Part shown: piece after piece, positions 41,569 through 50,141 of the stretch
Layout of the letters: each line of letters starts with the position of its first letter
How positions within the stretch are numbered: position 1 is the stretch's first letter
DNA from: Pseudomonadota bacterium
GTDB lineage: Bacteria > Pseudomonadota > Gammaproteobacteria > Competibacterales > Competibacteraceae
Assembly (NCBI GenBank): GCA_022709365.1
Contig: JAKLIY010000021.1
Location: 1 to 64,000 of the forward strand
DNA: 64,000 bases
Direction: 5' to 3'
Notes under the pieces: model-generated
Told to the model about the DNA's origin: nothing
The model's input: the letters and a program-made list of their open reading frames with translations, nothing else
Database searches by the model: none
Position numbers and translations under genes: made by a program

Positions 41569-42501
41569 TCACCCCAGTTCCAGGACATCGCCATTGCCCA
41601 CGAATAGATTCGTCTGCGAACCATTCCGGGCATTTCCGCGCATGACCGGTATCCCGATCTCCAGCATTTTTTCAACCGCAGTGCGTCCGGTGCAGTGGTT
41701 GCAGGCGACCTTGTCAATCCCATACTGGCTTAGCGCGTTGACGATCTGATCCCGCGCTTCATCCCAGTCTTCCAGCGGCGAAATATGCAGCCCGCCGTAG
41801 ATCGCATGGATGCGCTCGCCGCCGGTGAACGTCTGACGGGCATAGTTCAGCAGATTCAACACCCCGCCGTGACCGCAACCGGTGACCATCGCCATGCCCC
41901 GACCAGCGAGGTTGGCGTACAGCACATTTTCGCCATCGACTTTCAACAGGGTATGCATCGGGAAATTGACCAGCGCCAGACCGGCAAACAGCACCAGCGG
42001 CTGATCGGCGGGAACCGTCACCACCGTCCCGGTATGGCCCTGCCGCCGGATCAGGTCAAACCCGGCAGGATGGAAGCCTTCGGGAACGTAGATGGTAATG
42101 CCGGGACAATGCTTGAGGGTCGAGCCGATCCCCCAGAAGTGATCAAAATGCTCATGGCTGATGATCAGCGCTTCGATCTGGCCCTGTTGCAACAACCGGT
42201 CAATGCCTTCCTCAGCGAAACGCCGATCCATCCAGGCCGGATTCCAGCCGGTGTCGAACAGCAGACGGCACACCGCGCCATCGGTCGCCTCCGCCTCCAG
42301 CAACGCCGAAAAACCGGCGGCGTTGTCGACGTGCAGCGGCCCGAAGGGCGGCCAGGGAATGGTGTATTGATCGGTTTCCGCGCCGCCAGCCGCCTTGATG
42401 TCGTCAAAGACCGTGGCGGTGTCAACCCATCCGGTTTCAGAAATGCAGCGAATTTTCAACCGTTGCAGGACGCCAATATCGAGGGTTTGGGGAGTTGACA
42501 T
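41569..42501 (-). CDS. Metallo-beta-lactamase-fold hydrolase
   Basis: A 310-residue cytoplasmic protein with the dinuclear metal motif HxHxDH (ISHEHFDHFWG, near residue 115) and later His ligands (VTGCGHGGVLN; YGGLH). The architecture with CxHCTGR near the C-terminus matches the group related to 7,8-dihydropterin-6-methyl-beta-ribofuranosylaminobenzene-phosphate synthase of methanogens, though in bacteria the substrate is not known. It is convergent with the AAA-nuclease gene and lies about 80 bp after ahpF in the same direction. Confidence 0.85.
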   Translation of the reverse strand: MSTPQTLDIGVLQRLKIRCISETGWVDTATVFDDIKAAGGAETDQYTIPWPPFGPLHVDNAAGFSALLEAEATDGAVCRLLFDTGWNPAWMDRRFAEEGIDRLLQQGQIEALIISHEHFDHFWGIGSTLKHCPGITIYVPEGFHPAGFDLIRRQGHTGTVVTVPADQPLVLFAGLALVNFPMHTLLKVDGENVLYANLAGRGMAMVTGCGHGGVLNLLNYARQTFTGGERIHAIYGGLHISPLEDWDEARDQIVNALSQYGIDKVACNHCTGRTAVEKMLEIGIPVMRGNARNGSQTNLFVGNGDVLELG

Positions 42502-42580
42502 AGCGATAACCTCCTTCGGTTGAAAATCAATGCTGACTTGGAGACAGGGCTGGGAGATGGGCCGAATCCTCGGTCGGGGT

Positions 42581-44134
42581 TCAGTCCGGCGCTGACGTGC
42601 GAATCAGGTGATCAAAGGCCGATAGCGACGCCTTCGCCCCTTCGCCCATGGCGATGATGATCTGCTTGTAAGGCACTGTGGTGCAGTCGCCCGCCGCGAA
42701 CACGCCCGGTGCAGAAGTGTGGCCCTTGGGATCGATGACGACTTCGCCAAACCGGGTCAGTTCAACCGTACCCTTGAGGAAATCGGTGTTCGGCAACAGG
42801 CCGATCTGCACGAAAATACCTTCAAGTTCGAGCCAGTGCGTCTCACCCGAAGCTCGATCCTTGTACATCAGACCGCTCACCTTATCATCGCCGGTCACTT
42901 CCGTAGTCTGCGCGCTTTTGATCACCGTGGCGTTGGGCAGGCTGTAGAGCTTCTTTTGCAGCACGGCGTCGGCGCGCAGCTCATCAGCGAATTCCAGCAG
43001 CGTGACGTGACTCACAATGCCCGCGAGGTCGATAGCAGCTTCCACGCCCGAGTTGCCGCCGCCGATCACCGCCACGCGCTTGCCCTTGAACAGCGGGCCG
43101 TCGCAATGCGGGCAGTAGGCCACGCCCTTGCCGTTGAACTCTTTTTCGCCGGGCACGTTCATGTTGCGCCAGCGCGCGCCGGTCGCGATGATCACCGTCT
43201 TCGCTTTCAGCGCGGCGCCGTTCTCCAACTGCACTTCGGCCAGGTCGCCCGGCACGATGTTCACGGCGCGCTGATGATTCATGACATCGACTTCATACTG
43301 CTTGACGTGTTCTTCGAGCGCCATCACCAGCTTGGGGCCTTCGGTCTCCTTGATCGAAATGAAGTTTTCAATGCCCAGCGTGTCCATGACCTGACCGCCA
43401 AACCGCTCCGCGACAATGCCGGTATGAATACCCTTGCGCGCCGCATAGATCGCCGCTGCCGCGCCCGCCGGACCACCACCGATCACCAGCACATCAAACG
43501 GTTCCTTGGCTGACAATTTCCTTGCATCGCGCGCTGCTGCTCCGGTGTCAGCTTTCGCCAGAATTTCGCCCAGTTCCATGCGGCCCTGGCCGAAGAGCTG
43601 GCCATTCAGGAACACCATCGGCACCGCCATGACCTGGCGTTCTTCGACTTCCCGCTGGAACAGCGCGCCGTCGATCATGGTGTGGCGGATATTAGGGTTG
43701 ACCACCGCCATCAGGTTCAGCGCCTGCACCACTTCCGGGCAGTTGTGGCAGGACAGCGAAACGTAGGTCTCGAAGTGAAATTCGCCTTCAAGCTGGCGGA
43801 TTTGCTCGATGACCTCGGGTTCGGCCTTGGGCGGATGACCGCCGACCTGCAACAGCGCGAGAATCAGCGAGGTGAATTCGTGGCCCATGGGCAGGCCGGC
43901 AAAGCGCACGCCCAGGTTGGCCCCTTTGCGATTGAGCGAGAACGACGGCTTGCGCTGGGCGTCGTCGCGGACTTCGGTCAGGGTGATTTTGTCGGTCAGA
44001 CTCACGAGGTCATTGAGCAGGGCCTGTAATTCATGCGACTTGTCGCTATCGTCCAGCGAGGCGACGATCTCAATGGGCTGCGAGACTTTTTCCAGATAGG
44101 CTTTCAGTTGCGTTTTGATGTTGGCGTCGAGCAT
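42581..44134 (-). CDS. ahpF: Alkyl hydroperoxide reductase flavoprotein subunit AhpF
   Basis: Uses NADH to reduce AhpC through FAD and two dithiol centres. The 517 residues from ATG 44134 (AAGGAA five bases upstream) match AhpF. The N-terminal glutaredoxin-like tandem has CHNC (about residue 127), the FAD motif [17 protein letters not shown] comes next, then the thioredoxin reductase-type CPHC (about 343), the NAD motif [10 protein letters not shown] and the C-terminal FAD motif GVFAAGDC. It lies 124 bp downstream of ahpC with a terminator-like hairpin between them. Confidence 0.97.
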   Translation of the reverse strand: MLDANIKTQLKAYLEKVSQPIEIVASLDDSDKSHELQALLNDLVSLTDKITLTEVRDDAQRKPSFSLNRKGANLGVRFAGLPMGHEFTSLILALLQVGGHPPKAEPEVIEQIRQLEGEFHFETYVSLSCHNCPEVVQALNLMAVVNPNIRHTMIDGALFQREVEERQVMAVPMVFLNGQLFGQGRMELGEILAKADTGAAARDARKLSAKEPFDVLVIGGGPAGAAAAIYAARKGIHTGIVAERFGGQVMDTLGIENFISIKETEGPKLVMALEEHVKQYEVDVMNHQRAVNIVPGDLAEVQLENGAALKAKTVIIATGARWRNMNVPGEKEFNGKGVAYCPHCDGPLFKGKRVAVIGGGNSGVEAAIDLAGIVSHVTLLEFADELRADAVLQKKLYSLPNATVIKSAQTTEVTGDDKVSGLMYKDRASGETHWLELEGIFVQIGLLPNTDFLKGTVELTRFGEVVIDPKGHTSAPGVFAAGDCTTVPYKQIIIAMGEGAKASLSAFDHLIRTSAPD

Positions 44135-44188
44135 GGCGGTTCCTTCTGAGAAAGGGGCTGTGCCCGCAGCAACGCGGCGCACATAAAA

Positions 44189-44213
44189 CACAGCCGGCAT
44201 GGAGCCGGCTGTG
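44189..44213 (-). terminator. Terminator-like hairpin between ahpC and ahpF
   Basis: On the - strand CACAGCCGGC and GCCGGCTGTG form a perfect 10-bp stem with a 5-nt loop, followed by TTTTAT. It lies 45 bp after the ahpC stop and 55 bp before the ahpF start. A leaky terminator here would give more AhpC than AhpF, the ratio that the pathway needs. Confidence 0.7.
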
Positions 44214-44258
44214 GAATCAGCGGCCCGGGCGGATGGCGTCCGGGCGGATGGTGACGGC

Positions 44259-44822
44259 TTAGATCTTGCCGACCAGATCCAGCGACGGCTTCAGGGTGGC
44301 TTCGCCTTCTTTCCACTTGGCGGGGCAGACTTCGCCCGGATGAGAAGCGACGTACTGGGCGGCCTTGACCTTGCGCAGCAGTTCGGCGGCGTCACGGCCA
44401 ATGCCCAGATCGTGGATTTCGGCGACCTTGATGACGCCTTCCGGGTTGACCACGAAGGTACCGCGCAGCGCCAGACCTTCTTCCTCGATCATCACGTCGA
44501 AAGCACGGGTGATCGCGCCGGTCGGGTCGCCGATCATCGGATACTTGATCTTCTTGATCGTGTCCGAAGCGTCGTGCCAGGCTTTGTGGGTGAAATGGGT
44601 GTCGGTCGAGACGGAGTAGACTTCGACGCCCAGCTTCTGGTACTCGGCGTACAGATCAGCCATGTCGCCCAGTTCGGTCGGGCAGACGAAGGTGAAGTCG
44701 GCCGGATAGAAGAAGAATACGGACCACTTGCCCTTCACACTGGCTTCGGTGACCTCGACGAACTTGCCGTTGTGGTAAGCCTGAGCTTTGAACGGTTTGA
44801 TTTCGCTGTTGATGATGGACAT
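44259..44822 (-). CDS. ahpC: Alkyl hydroperoxide reductase peroxiredoxin AhpC
   Basis: Typical 2-Cys peroxiredoxin that scavenges hydrogen and organic peroxides and peroxynitrite. It has 187 residues from ATG 44822 with GGAG eight bases upstream. The peroxidatic Cys sits in [17 protein letters not shown] (about residue 47) and the resolving Cys in [11 protein letters not shown] (about 166). GGLG and YF motifs of the eukaryotic-like sensitive form are absent. First gene of ahpCF; a candidate OxyR site lies upstream. Confidence 0.97.
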   Translation of the reverse strand: MSIINSEIKPFKAQAYHNGKFVEVTEASVKGKWSVFFFYPADFTFVCPTELGDMADLYAEYQKLGVEVYSVSTDTHFTHKAWHDASDTIKKIKYPMIGDPTGAITRAFDVMIEEEGLALRGTFVVNPEGVIKVAEIHDLGIGRDAAELLRKVKAAQYVASHPGEVCPAKWKEGEATLKPSLDLVGKI

Positions 44823-44903
44823 TTCATATTCTCCGGGGGTTGGTGGAACAACTAGGTGAAGCTCGATGGGATGAAGTCTAGGCATGAGCGCCAGATTAAT
44901 CTA

Positions 44904-44940
44904 ATTGATTATACGAATACTGCCGATTGTATAACCCTAT
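44904..44940 (-). promoter_or_regulatory. Candidate OxyR-binding site upstream of ahpC
   Basis: On the - strand the tetranucleotides ATAG, CAAT, ATTC, CAAT are spaced by exactly seven bases each. They match 12 of 16 positions of the OxyR pattern ATAG-N7-CTAT-N7-ATAG-N7-CTAT. It lies 82-118 bp before the ahpC start. A TATAAT (-10 type) overlaps the last spacer. No oxyR gene is in the window. Confidence 0.4.
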
Positions 44941-45010
44941 CAGACCCACATAGCGCATACCTGACTCCAGGCAAGGCATAATAAGCGTCATTGTAACGAT
45001 TTACCGATGT

Positions 45011-45379
45011 TCATGCATGATGATGGTGGTGATCGGAGCCGTGATCGCAGGAACCTGTGCCGCTGGACAGCGTCCCTTGCAGATAAGCAGCAACCGCCTG
45101 GTCGGGGTCGGTTTCCGAAGTCATCAGGGCCGTGATGCCCTTGGCGGCGAGACGTTGATGTAATCCCGGCCCCATGCTGGCCGCAATCAGCACCTGTACG
45201 TCGTCCAGCGGATGGGGTTCATGCGGTGAACTTTCATGAAAGGACTGCTCAAGCGGCAACTCCAGCAGGGTCTTGCCAGTGACTTGGCCCTGTTCGGTAT
45301 CGTAAATCCAGAATTTGCGGCACTTGCCCGCATGTTCGGTGACGGTGCGGCGATTTTGGCTGGTGACAGCGATTTTCAT
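45011..45379 (-). CDS. NifX/NafY-type (dinitrogenase Fe-Mo cofactor biosynthesis family) protein
   Basis: A small protein of about 122 residues with the fold of NifX, NafY and the C-terminus of NifB (MKIAVTSQNRRTVTEHAGKC, then an alpha/beta core with VLIAASMGPGLHQRLAAKGI and VAAYLQGTL). I favour ATG 45379, nine bases after GAGGGA; the upstream in-frame ATG at 45388 abuts that ribosome site. The tail is His-rich (CDHGSDHHHHHA), suggesting metal binding. No nif genes are visible, and stand-alone members occur in non-fixing bacteria, so a role in metal-cluster handling is only an inference. Divergent from the FNR-like gene. Confidence 0.8.
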   Translation of the reverse strand: MKIAVTSQNRRTVTEHAGKCRKFWIYDTEQGQVTGKTLLELPLEQSFHESSPHEPHPLDDVQVLIAASMGPGLHQRLAAKGITALMTSETDPDQAVAAYLQGTLSSGTGSCDHGSDHHHHHA

Positions 45380-45493
45380 ATTGATCATTCCCTCGCGAAT
45401 ACTCGCGAAACATTAGCGCCCTACGGCGCTCTCAAGTCAAATAGACTGATAGTTTCCCAAAACATGACCGTAGCGCATGACTGTGGATGATCG

Positions 45494-46204
45494 ATGAAGC
45501 CGATTTCATTACAGGCGATTTGGTTGAGCGAAACCAAGTGCCGCTCCTGCGCGGTGCGCAATTCAGCGCTGTTCTCCGGGCTGGAAGAGGCGGACTTCCG
45601 TCATATCCACCCGCCGATCAAGGATCTGGCTCTGGTGCCTCCGGATGCGCTGTACCGCATGAGCCAACGGGGCAGCACGTTGTTCACTCTGCGGGGCGGG
45701 GTGATGAAACTGGTGCAGTACTTGCCCGATGGCAGCCAGCGTATCGTGCGCCTGCTGCGAGATGGCGATGCCCTGGGGCTGGAGGCGCTGGTCGGCCAAC
45801 CTTATCAACAGGATGCCATCGCCCTCACCGACTGCGAGATCTGCGCGATCCCGGTCGAGGTCATTGAACAGTTGGGCCGCGAGCAACCGCGCCTGTACCG
45901 GGAACTGATGACGCGCTGGCAGCAGGCGTTAAGTGATGCCGATGCCTGGTTAACTGAGTTCACCACCGGCACTGCCCGCCAGCGGGTTGCCCGGTTGTTG
46001 CTGCGCCTGGCCTGTCCCGAACAGGACAGCCACCTACCGCTGTTTGGGCGCGAGGACATCGGCGCCATGGTCGGATTGACCACTGAAACCGTCAGCCGCA
46101 CTATCGCTGAACTGCGGCGGCAAGGATTGCTGCGCGATCGCGGCGCTAACGTCCAGGAATGCAACCGCGAAATGCTGCGGCGCATCGCCGACGGTGAGGA
46201 ATGA
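45494..46204 (+). CDS. FNR-like Crp-family regulator
   Basis: A 236-residue regulator. The effector domain (about 20-150) has the beta-roll GDALGLEALVG. The C-terminal HTH has recognition helix TTETVSRTIAELR, preserving the ExxSR set that contacts TTGAT half-sites in FNR. Cysteines at 16, 19, 114 and 117 resemble the FNR cluster ligands, but the third N-terminal Cys (E. coli C29) is absent and C114/C117 lie where FNR has one. It could hold an atypical oxygen- or NO-sensing Fe-S cluster. It may act on the candidate FNR site before narK. The DUF72 gene follows after 12 bp. Confidence 0.82.
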   Translation: MKPISLQAIWLSETKCRSCAVRNSALFSGLEEADFRHIHPPIKDLALVPPDALYRMSQRGSTLFTLRGGVMKLVQYLPDGSQRIVRLLRDGDALGLEALVGQPYQQDAIALTDCEICAIPVEVIEQLGREQPRLYRELMTRWQQALSDADAWLTEFTTGTARQRVARLLLRLACPEQDSHLPLFGREDIGAMVGLTTETVSRTIAELRRQGLLRDRGANVQECNREMLRRIADGEE

Positions 46205-46216
46205 GGCTGACCGATC

Positions 46217-47053
46217 ATGGCGCTGGCTCGCTGTTACCTGGGCTGTCCAGTCTGGAGCAATCGCGACTGGATCGGCGAACTTTTCACTGCCGGTTCCAAA
46301 CCTGATGATTTTCTACGTCAGTATTCGGCGGCGTTCAACACGGTCGAGGGCAATAACTGTTTCTACGGCCTGCCCAAGCCGGAAACTGTCCTGCGCTGGC
46401 GGGAAGATGCCGCGCCGGGCTTCCGGTTCTGTTTCAAATTCCCACGCGCCATCAGCCATGAGCGGCGGTTGCGCCACTGTGCGGCGGAGACGACCGAGTT
46501 TTTGAACCGGCTGACGCCACTGGCCGAGGCTGACCGGATGGGTCCGAGTTTTCTGCAATTGCCGCCCAGTTTCGGCCCTAGCGATCTGCTGGCGCTGCGC
46601 GATTATCTCACGACGCTTCCGCAGGGATTTCAATACGCCGTAGAAGTGCGGCATCGCGCCTTTTTCGCCAAGGGTGAGGATGAGCGCCAGTTAAACCGAC
46701 TGCTGCTGGATCTGGGCATTGACCGCGTCATGCTGGACAGTCGCGCCCTGTTCAGCGCCGACCCCGTTGATTCCGATACCCGAATCGCTCAGAGCAAAAA
46801 GCCGCGTTTACCAGTTCACGCTATCAGCCTGGGGCCGCGTCCGTTCATTCGCTACATCGGTCATCCTGACCTGGAAGCGAACCGGCCGTTTCTGGAGCCG
46901 TGGCTGGACAAACTGGCGCTGTGGCTGAGCGAGGGGCGGGAACCCCATGTTTTTATCCACACCCCTAACAATCGGCTGGCTCCGCATTTGGCCCGACGAT
47001 TTCATGAGATGTTGCAGGCGCGCTGTCCCGAAGTGGGCGCGTTGCCGTCCTGA
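46217..47053 (+). CDS. DUF72 family protein (YecE-like)
   Basis: A 278-residue TIM-barrel-like cytoplasmic protein. Family markers are YLGCPVWSNRDW near the N-terminus, FNTVEGNNCFYGLP, FCFKFPRAISHERRL, the Glu in YAVEVRHRAFF and VFIHTPNN near the end. The function of DUF72 is not established. It follows the FNR-like gene by 12 bp and is probably co-transcribed with it. It is convergent with the kinase gene. Confidence 0.88.
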   Translation: MALARCYLGCPVWSNRDWIGELFTAGSKPDDFLRQYSAAFNTVEGNNCFYGLPKPETVLRWREDAAPGFRFCFKFPRAISHERRLRHCAAETTEFLNRLTPLAEADRMGPSFLQLPPSFGPSDLLALRDYLTTLPQGFQYAVEVRHRAFFAKGEDERQLNRLLLDLGIDRVMLDSRALFSADPVDSDTRIAQSKKPRLPVHAISLGPRPFIRYIGHPDLEANRPFLEPWLDKLALWLSEGREPHVFIHTPNNRLAPHLARRFHEMLQARCPEVGALPS

Positions 47054-47070
47054 TCAGGGTGTGGGGAGGC

Positions 47071-49485
47071 TTACGGACGACGGGTTTGATCGCCATGCCG
47101 CTCAGACCAGCGATCCCGACGCTCGACCTGGGTTCCGTTGCCCTGGGTCCAGCGAGTCACCGCCTGATCCGCATCGTTCAGACCCCGCTGAATTTCTGTG
47201 CCGACTGACGCGCCGGTTCGGCCCATCCAACTCGTGAGCGCCTCGACATCGCGGCGGATGCCCGCCGAAGCGCGAGCGGCGTCTTCCTGGAACTGGGTGA
47301 CGGGATCGATGGGGCGGGGCGCAGGTGGTTTCGGCGGGGCCGCGGCGGGAGTTATGGATTTAGGTGTGTTCGTTGGTTGCGCCGGACGAACGGGGGTGGT
47401 AGTCGGCGCAGGCGCAGTGCGGCTGACCAGATTGATCGGTGGAAGGGCCGGCGGCGTTGGTTTAGGTTGCGGACGCGATTCCAGCCGGATCGGTGGGAGG
47501 GTTGGTGGCGTTGGTTCAGGTTGCGGACGCGACTCCAGCCGGATCGGCGGGAAGGTCGGCGACGTTGTTTGTAGACGCGGTTCAGCACGGGCGACTGGGC
47601 TGGCAGGCGCAACCGTAGCGGGCCGAGTCGTTGCTGGAGGCAACGAAGGCGTCGTTTTGACCGTGCGCTGGGTACGAACCGGTGCTGCGGATTTATCCCG
47701 GTGCAGCGGAGGGGTGACCTTGACGGTGCGCGGCGGTGCGCGGCGAGAGATTTCTGGTCCCGGCGCGGCGGGAATTTTCGGTTCAGGTTTGGCCACTGAA
47801 GGAGCGACAGGTGCTTTCGGTTCGGGTTTAGCTACGGGGCGAGCAACAAACGGTGGTACGACAGGTGCTTTCGGTTCGGGTTTGGCCACCGGAGGAGCAG
47901 CCGGCAGTGCGGCGGGTGATTTCGGTTCGGGTTTGGCTACTGGGGAAGCGACAGGCGGCGCGGCAGGCGGTTCCGCGATTTCGACAGCGACTGGCTTGCT
48001 GTCCAGTTGGCTTCCGGAGTCTACGACTGGCGCAATCTCTGGTTCGATAGCGGGTTTGGAGACTGCGACTGGCGCAATCTCTGATTCGATAGCGGGTTTG
48101 GAGACTGCGACTGGCGCAGTCTCTGGTTCGATAGCAGGTGCGATTTTGGAATCTGCGACGGGTTGTTCCGGAACGACGGGCGATTCAGGCGCTGGCGAGG
48201 GGGCGTCTATCGGGGCGATCGGAGCGGGTTCCACAGCGACGGGCGCGGTCGTGATCACGGCATCCGGTACGATGGGATGATTCTGCGGCAGTTCACTCAT
48301 CGGTCGGATGACGATGGCCCAAGCCAGCGTACCGGCCAATCCCATCATGCCAACCAGCGCTGCAGCCCGGCGCAGCCCGGGCGAGCGGCTCGCGGTTCCG
48401 ACTTGGCGGCGATGCCGGTTGGGCGGCAGGGGCGGGGGCGGCGGCAGATCCCAGTCCGCGACGATGGCTGGCGTATCCGGGGTCGGCGCGAGGGTCAGCG
48501 GTTCGGCTTGCCCTAAACGCACCGTGTTCAAAACTGTGCGGATTTCGGCGCTGTCCTGGGGGCGTTCGGCAGGATCGCGGGCCAGCAGGCGGTCGATGAA
48601 TGCAGTCAGCCGCGCCGCAGCGCCGTTACCGGGCAAGGTTAATACGGGAACCGTCCAGAATTCAATGGATTGCCGCAGCAGTTCCCGCTCCTCGTCGTTT
48701 AACCCTCCGAGCTGTTCGCCATGCTGGGCGGCGCCTTCCTGGCCGTGTTGAGCCAGCAGTTGACCCAGCCGGCGCTGCGCGGCAGTGGCGGGCTGACGGG
48801 TGAACAGGCCAAACAGCAGCAGACCTAAAGCATAATAGTCGGCGCGGTAGTCCACGGCGTATTCGCCGCCTTCGGGGCCAAAACGCACGGGGAGCGCCTG
48901 CTCCGGAGCCATGGTGGCGGGGGTGCCGATGAAGGAACGGGTGCTGTCGCCATTCTCACGCTTGAGCGAGCCGAAATCAGCCAGTTTGAGCTGCTCACCC
49001 CGTTGATCAACCAGGATGTTGCTGAATTTCAGATCACGGTAAACGAAACCGGCATGATGAATCACCTCCAGACCGGCCAGGATTTGCCCGGCCCAGTCGA
49101 GAATCCGCTCCAGATCGGGGGGCGGCGCATTGTCCCGTCGTTGCTGCGCCAGCCACTGGCCGAGATTGGCCACCAGCCGTTCCAGGACCAGCACCGGTTG
49201 CCCATCCATCTGGCCGTGGTCGAGCAGGGTGACGATGTGGCGGGACTGCTCGGCGCTCAAACTCGCCAGGAAGGCGATTTCCCGCTCCAGATGCGCTCGC
49301 CAGTGACCGCGCAGACTGGGATCGGCCTGGGACATCGCTTCGGTGTTGATAAATTTGAGGGCGACCGCATGACCCGCATCATCTGTCGCCGCCCAAACCT
49401 GACCATAGCTGCCCACACCCGTGGACAGCACGGCATCCAGTTGGTATTCCCGGCTGTCAATGACAATCCATTCGCCGTTTTTCAT
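47071..49485 (-). CDS. Membrane-anchored Ser/Thr protein kinase with Pro/Ala-rich tail
   Basis: A Hanks-type kinase of 804 residues from ATG 49485 (GGAG eight bases upstream). The kinase domain (about 14-290) has STGVGSYGQVW, Lys44 in VALKFI, catalytic Asp151 and Asn156 in YRDLKFSNIL (Tyr for the usual His), Asp170 in ADFGS and an APE-like MAPEQ. One membrane helix (LVGMMGLAGTLAWAIVI) follows at about 375-395. The outer part is long and low-complexity: repeats of VAKPEPKxP, AVSKPAIExEIAPV and PPIRLESRPQP, then a final amphipathic helix. No PASTA domains are present. It is divergent from FHA and SEDS genes, its likely partners. Confidence 0.9.
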   Translation of the reverse strand: MKNGEWIVIDSREYQLDAVLSTGVGSYGQVWAATDDAGHAVALKFINTEAMSQADPSLRGHWRAHLEREIAFLASLSAEQSRHIVTLLDHGQMDGQPVLVLERLVANLGQWLAQQRRDNAPPPDLERILDWAGQILAGLEVIHHAGFVYRDLKFSNILVDQRGEQLKLADFGSLKRENGDSTRSFIGTPATMAPEQALPVRFGPEGGEYAVDYRADYYALGLLLFGLFTRQPATAAQRRLGQLLAQHGQEGAAQHGEQLGGLNDEERELLRQSIEFWTVPVLTLPGNGAAARLTAFIDRLLARDPAERPQDSAEIRTVLNTVRLGQAEPLTLAPTPDTPAIVADWDLPPPPPLPPNRHRRQVGTASRSPGLRRAAALVGMMGLAGTLAWAIVIRPMSELPQNHPIVPDAVITTAPVAVEPAPIAPIDAPSPAPESPVVPEQPVADSKIAPAIEPETAPVAVSKPAIESEIAPVAVSKPAIEPEIAPVVDSGSQLDSKPVAVEIAEPPAAPPVASPVAKPEPKSPAALPAAPPVAKPEPKAPVVPPFVARPVAKPEPKAPVAPSVAKPEPKIPAAPGPEISRRAPPRTVKVTPPLHRDKSAAPVRTQRTVKTTPSLPPATTRPATVAPASPVARAEPRLQTTSPTFPPIRLESRPQPEPTPPTLPPIRLESRPQPKPTPPALPPINLVSRTAPAPTTTPVRPAQPTNTPKSITPAAAPPKPPAPRPIDPVTQFQEDAARASAGIRRDVEALTSWMGRTGASVGTEIQRGLNDADQAVTRWTQGNGTQVERRDRWSERHGDQTRRP

Positions 49486-49582
49486 GGGACATTCTCCGGA
49501 TTCCATGACTCGGTAAGAGTCTAATATTCAGTAAACTCACCGGCTATGACTGATCAAGATACTCCACTTTTCATGATTGCGC

Positions 49583-50089
49583 ATGGAACCCAAATCCAGA
49601 CTGAATCAACCCAATGGGATATTTTCCCTCCTGTTGGCGGCTGTGAGCATCGGGCTTTTATACGGGCGGCTGGCGGTGCTTTACGCGCCAGCGCTGCCAG
49701 CCACCCAGCCAGAAACCGCTGATAAAACCAGCCCCACTGAAAAAACAGCCAGGCGGCGCGAGGACGCTGAGCTGTTTGACCAGGCGCTGAATGCAGGTCT
49801 GTTGCGGCCCGATAGCGGGGGGCGGATTGCGGTGGCGCCGGCTGATTTGCCCGTGCGTCAGCGTTGGGCCAGCGACCATCCTGATCTACTCGCGCCGCAA
49901 AGCGACGACGAGCCGGACTGGCTGGATGGTGCCTGGGATGATGAGGTCAGTCGTTTGCACCGAGCGCTGCATTTCAGCGCCTCCGGCCGCTATGTGCGTC
50001 AACAAATCGAGGACTTCAACGTCCGGCGACCGGAGTTTCCGCACATCCAGCGGCGGGATGGGCGGCTGGTCTGGCGCGACCGGCTTTAA
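49583..50089 (+). CDS. Hypothetical single-pass membrane protein
   Basis: About 168 residues from ATG 49583. One membrane segment (GIFSLLLAAVSIGLLYGRLAVLYA, about 11-34) is followed by a charged soluble part, with RREDAELFDQALNAGLLRPDSGGRI and a conserved-looking SASGRYVRQQIEDFNVRRPEFPHIQ end. I do not recognise a family. It lies between the divergent kinase and the SEDS/FHA genes, in the direction of the latter and 52 bp before them, so it probably belongs to the same system. Confidence 0.65.
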   Translation: MEPKSRLNQPNGIFSLLLAAVSIGLLYGRLAVLYAPALPATQPETADKTSPTEKTARRREDAELFDQALNAGLLRPDSGGRIAVAPADLPVRQRWASDHPDLLAPQSDDEPDWLDGAWDDEVSRLHRALHFSASGRYVRQQIEDFNVRRPEFPHIQRRDGRLVWRDRL

Positions 50090-50141
50090 GAAGTTGTACA
50101 AGACCGCTCCTGAAAAATGACGGGGAAGAGGGTAAGAATTG

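Noticed and set aside
45389-45493. TCGCGA repeats and a GCGCC/GGCGC hairpin between the NifX-like and FNR-like genes as a terminator or operator
   Set aside because: The genes diverge here, so no terminator is needed, and the short GC palindromes are common at this base composition.
47198-48280. 360-codon + strand Gly/Ser/Thr-rich ORF resembling a repetitive surface protein
   Set aside because: It is the complement of the Pro/Ala/Lys repeat region of the kinase gene. The kinase frame has start, ribosome site and domains; this one has none.
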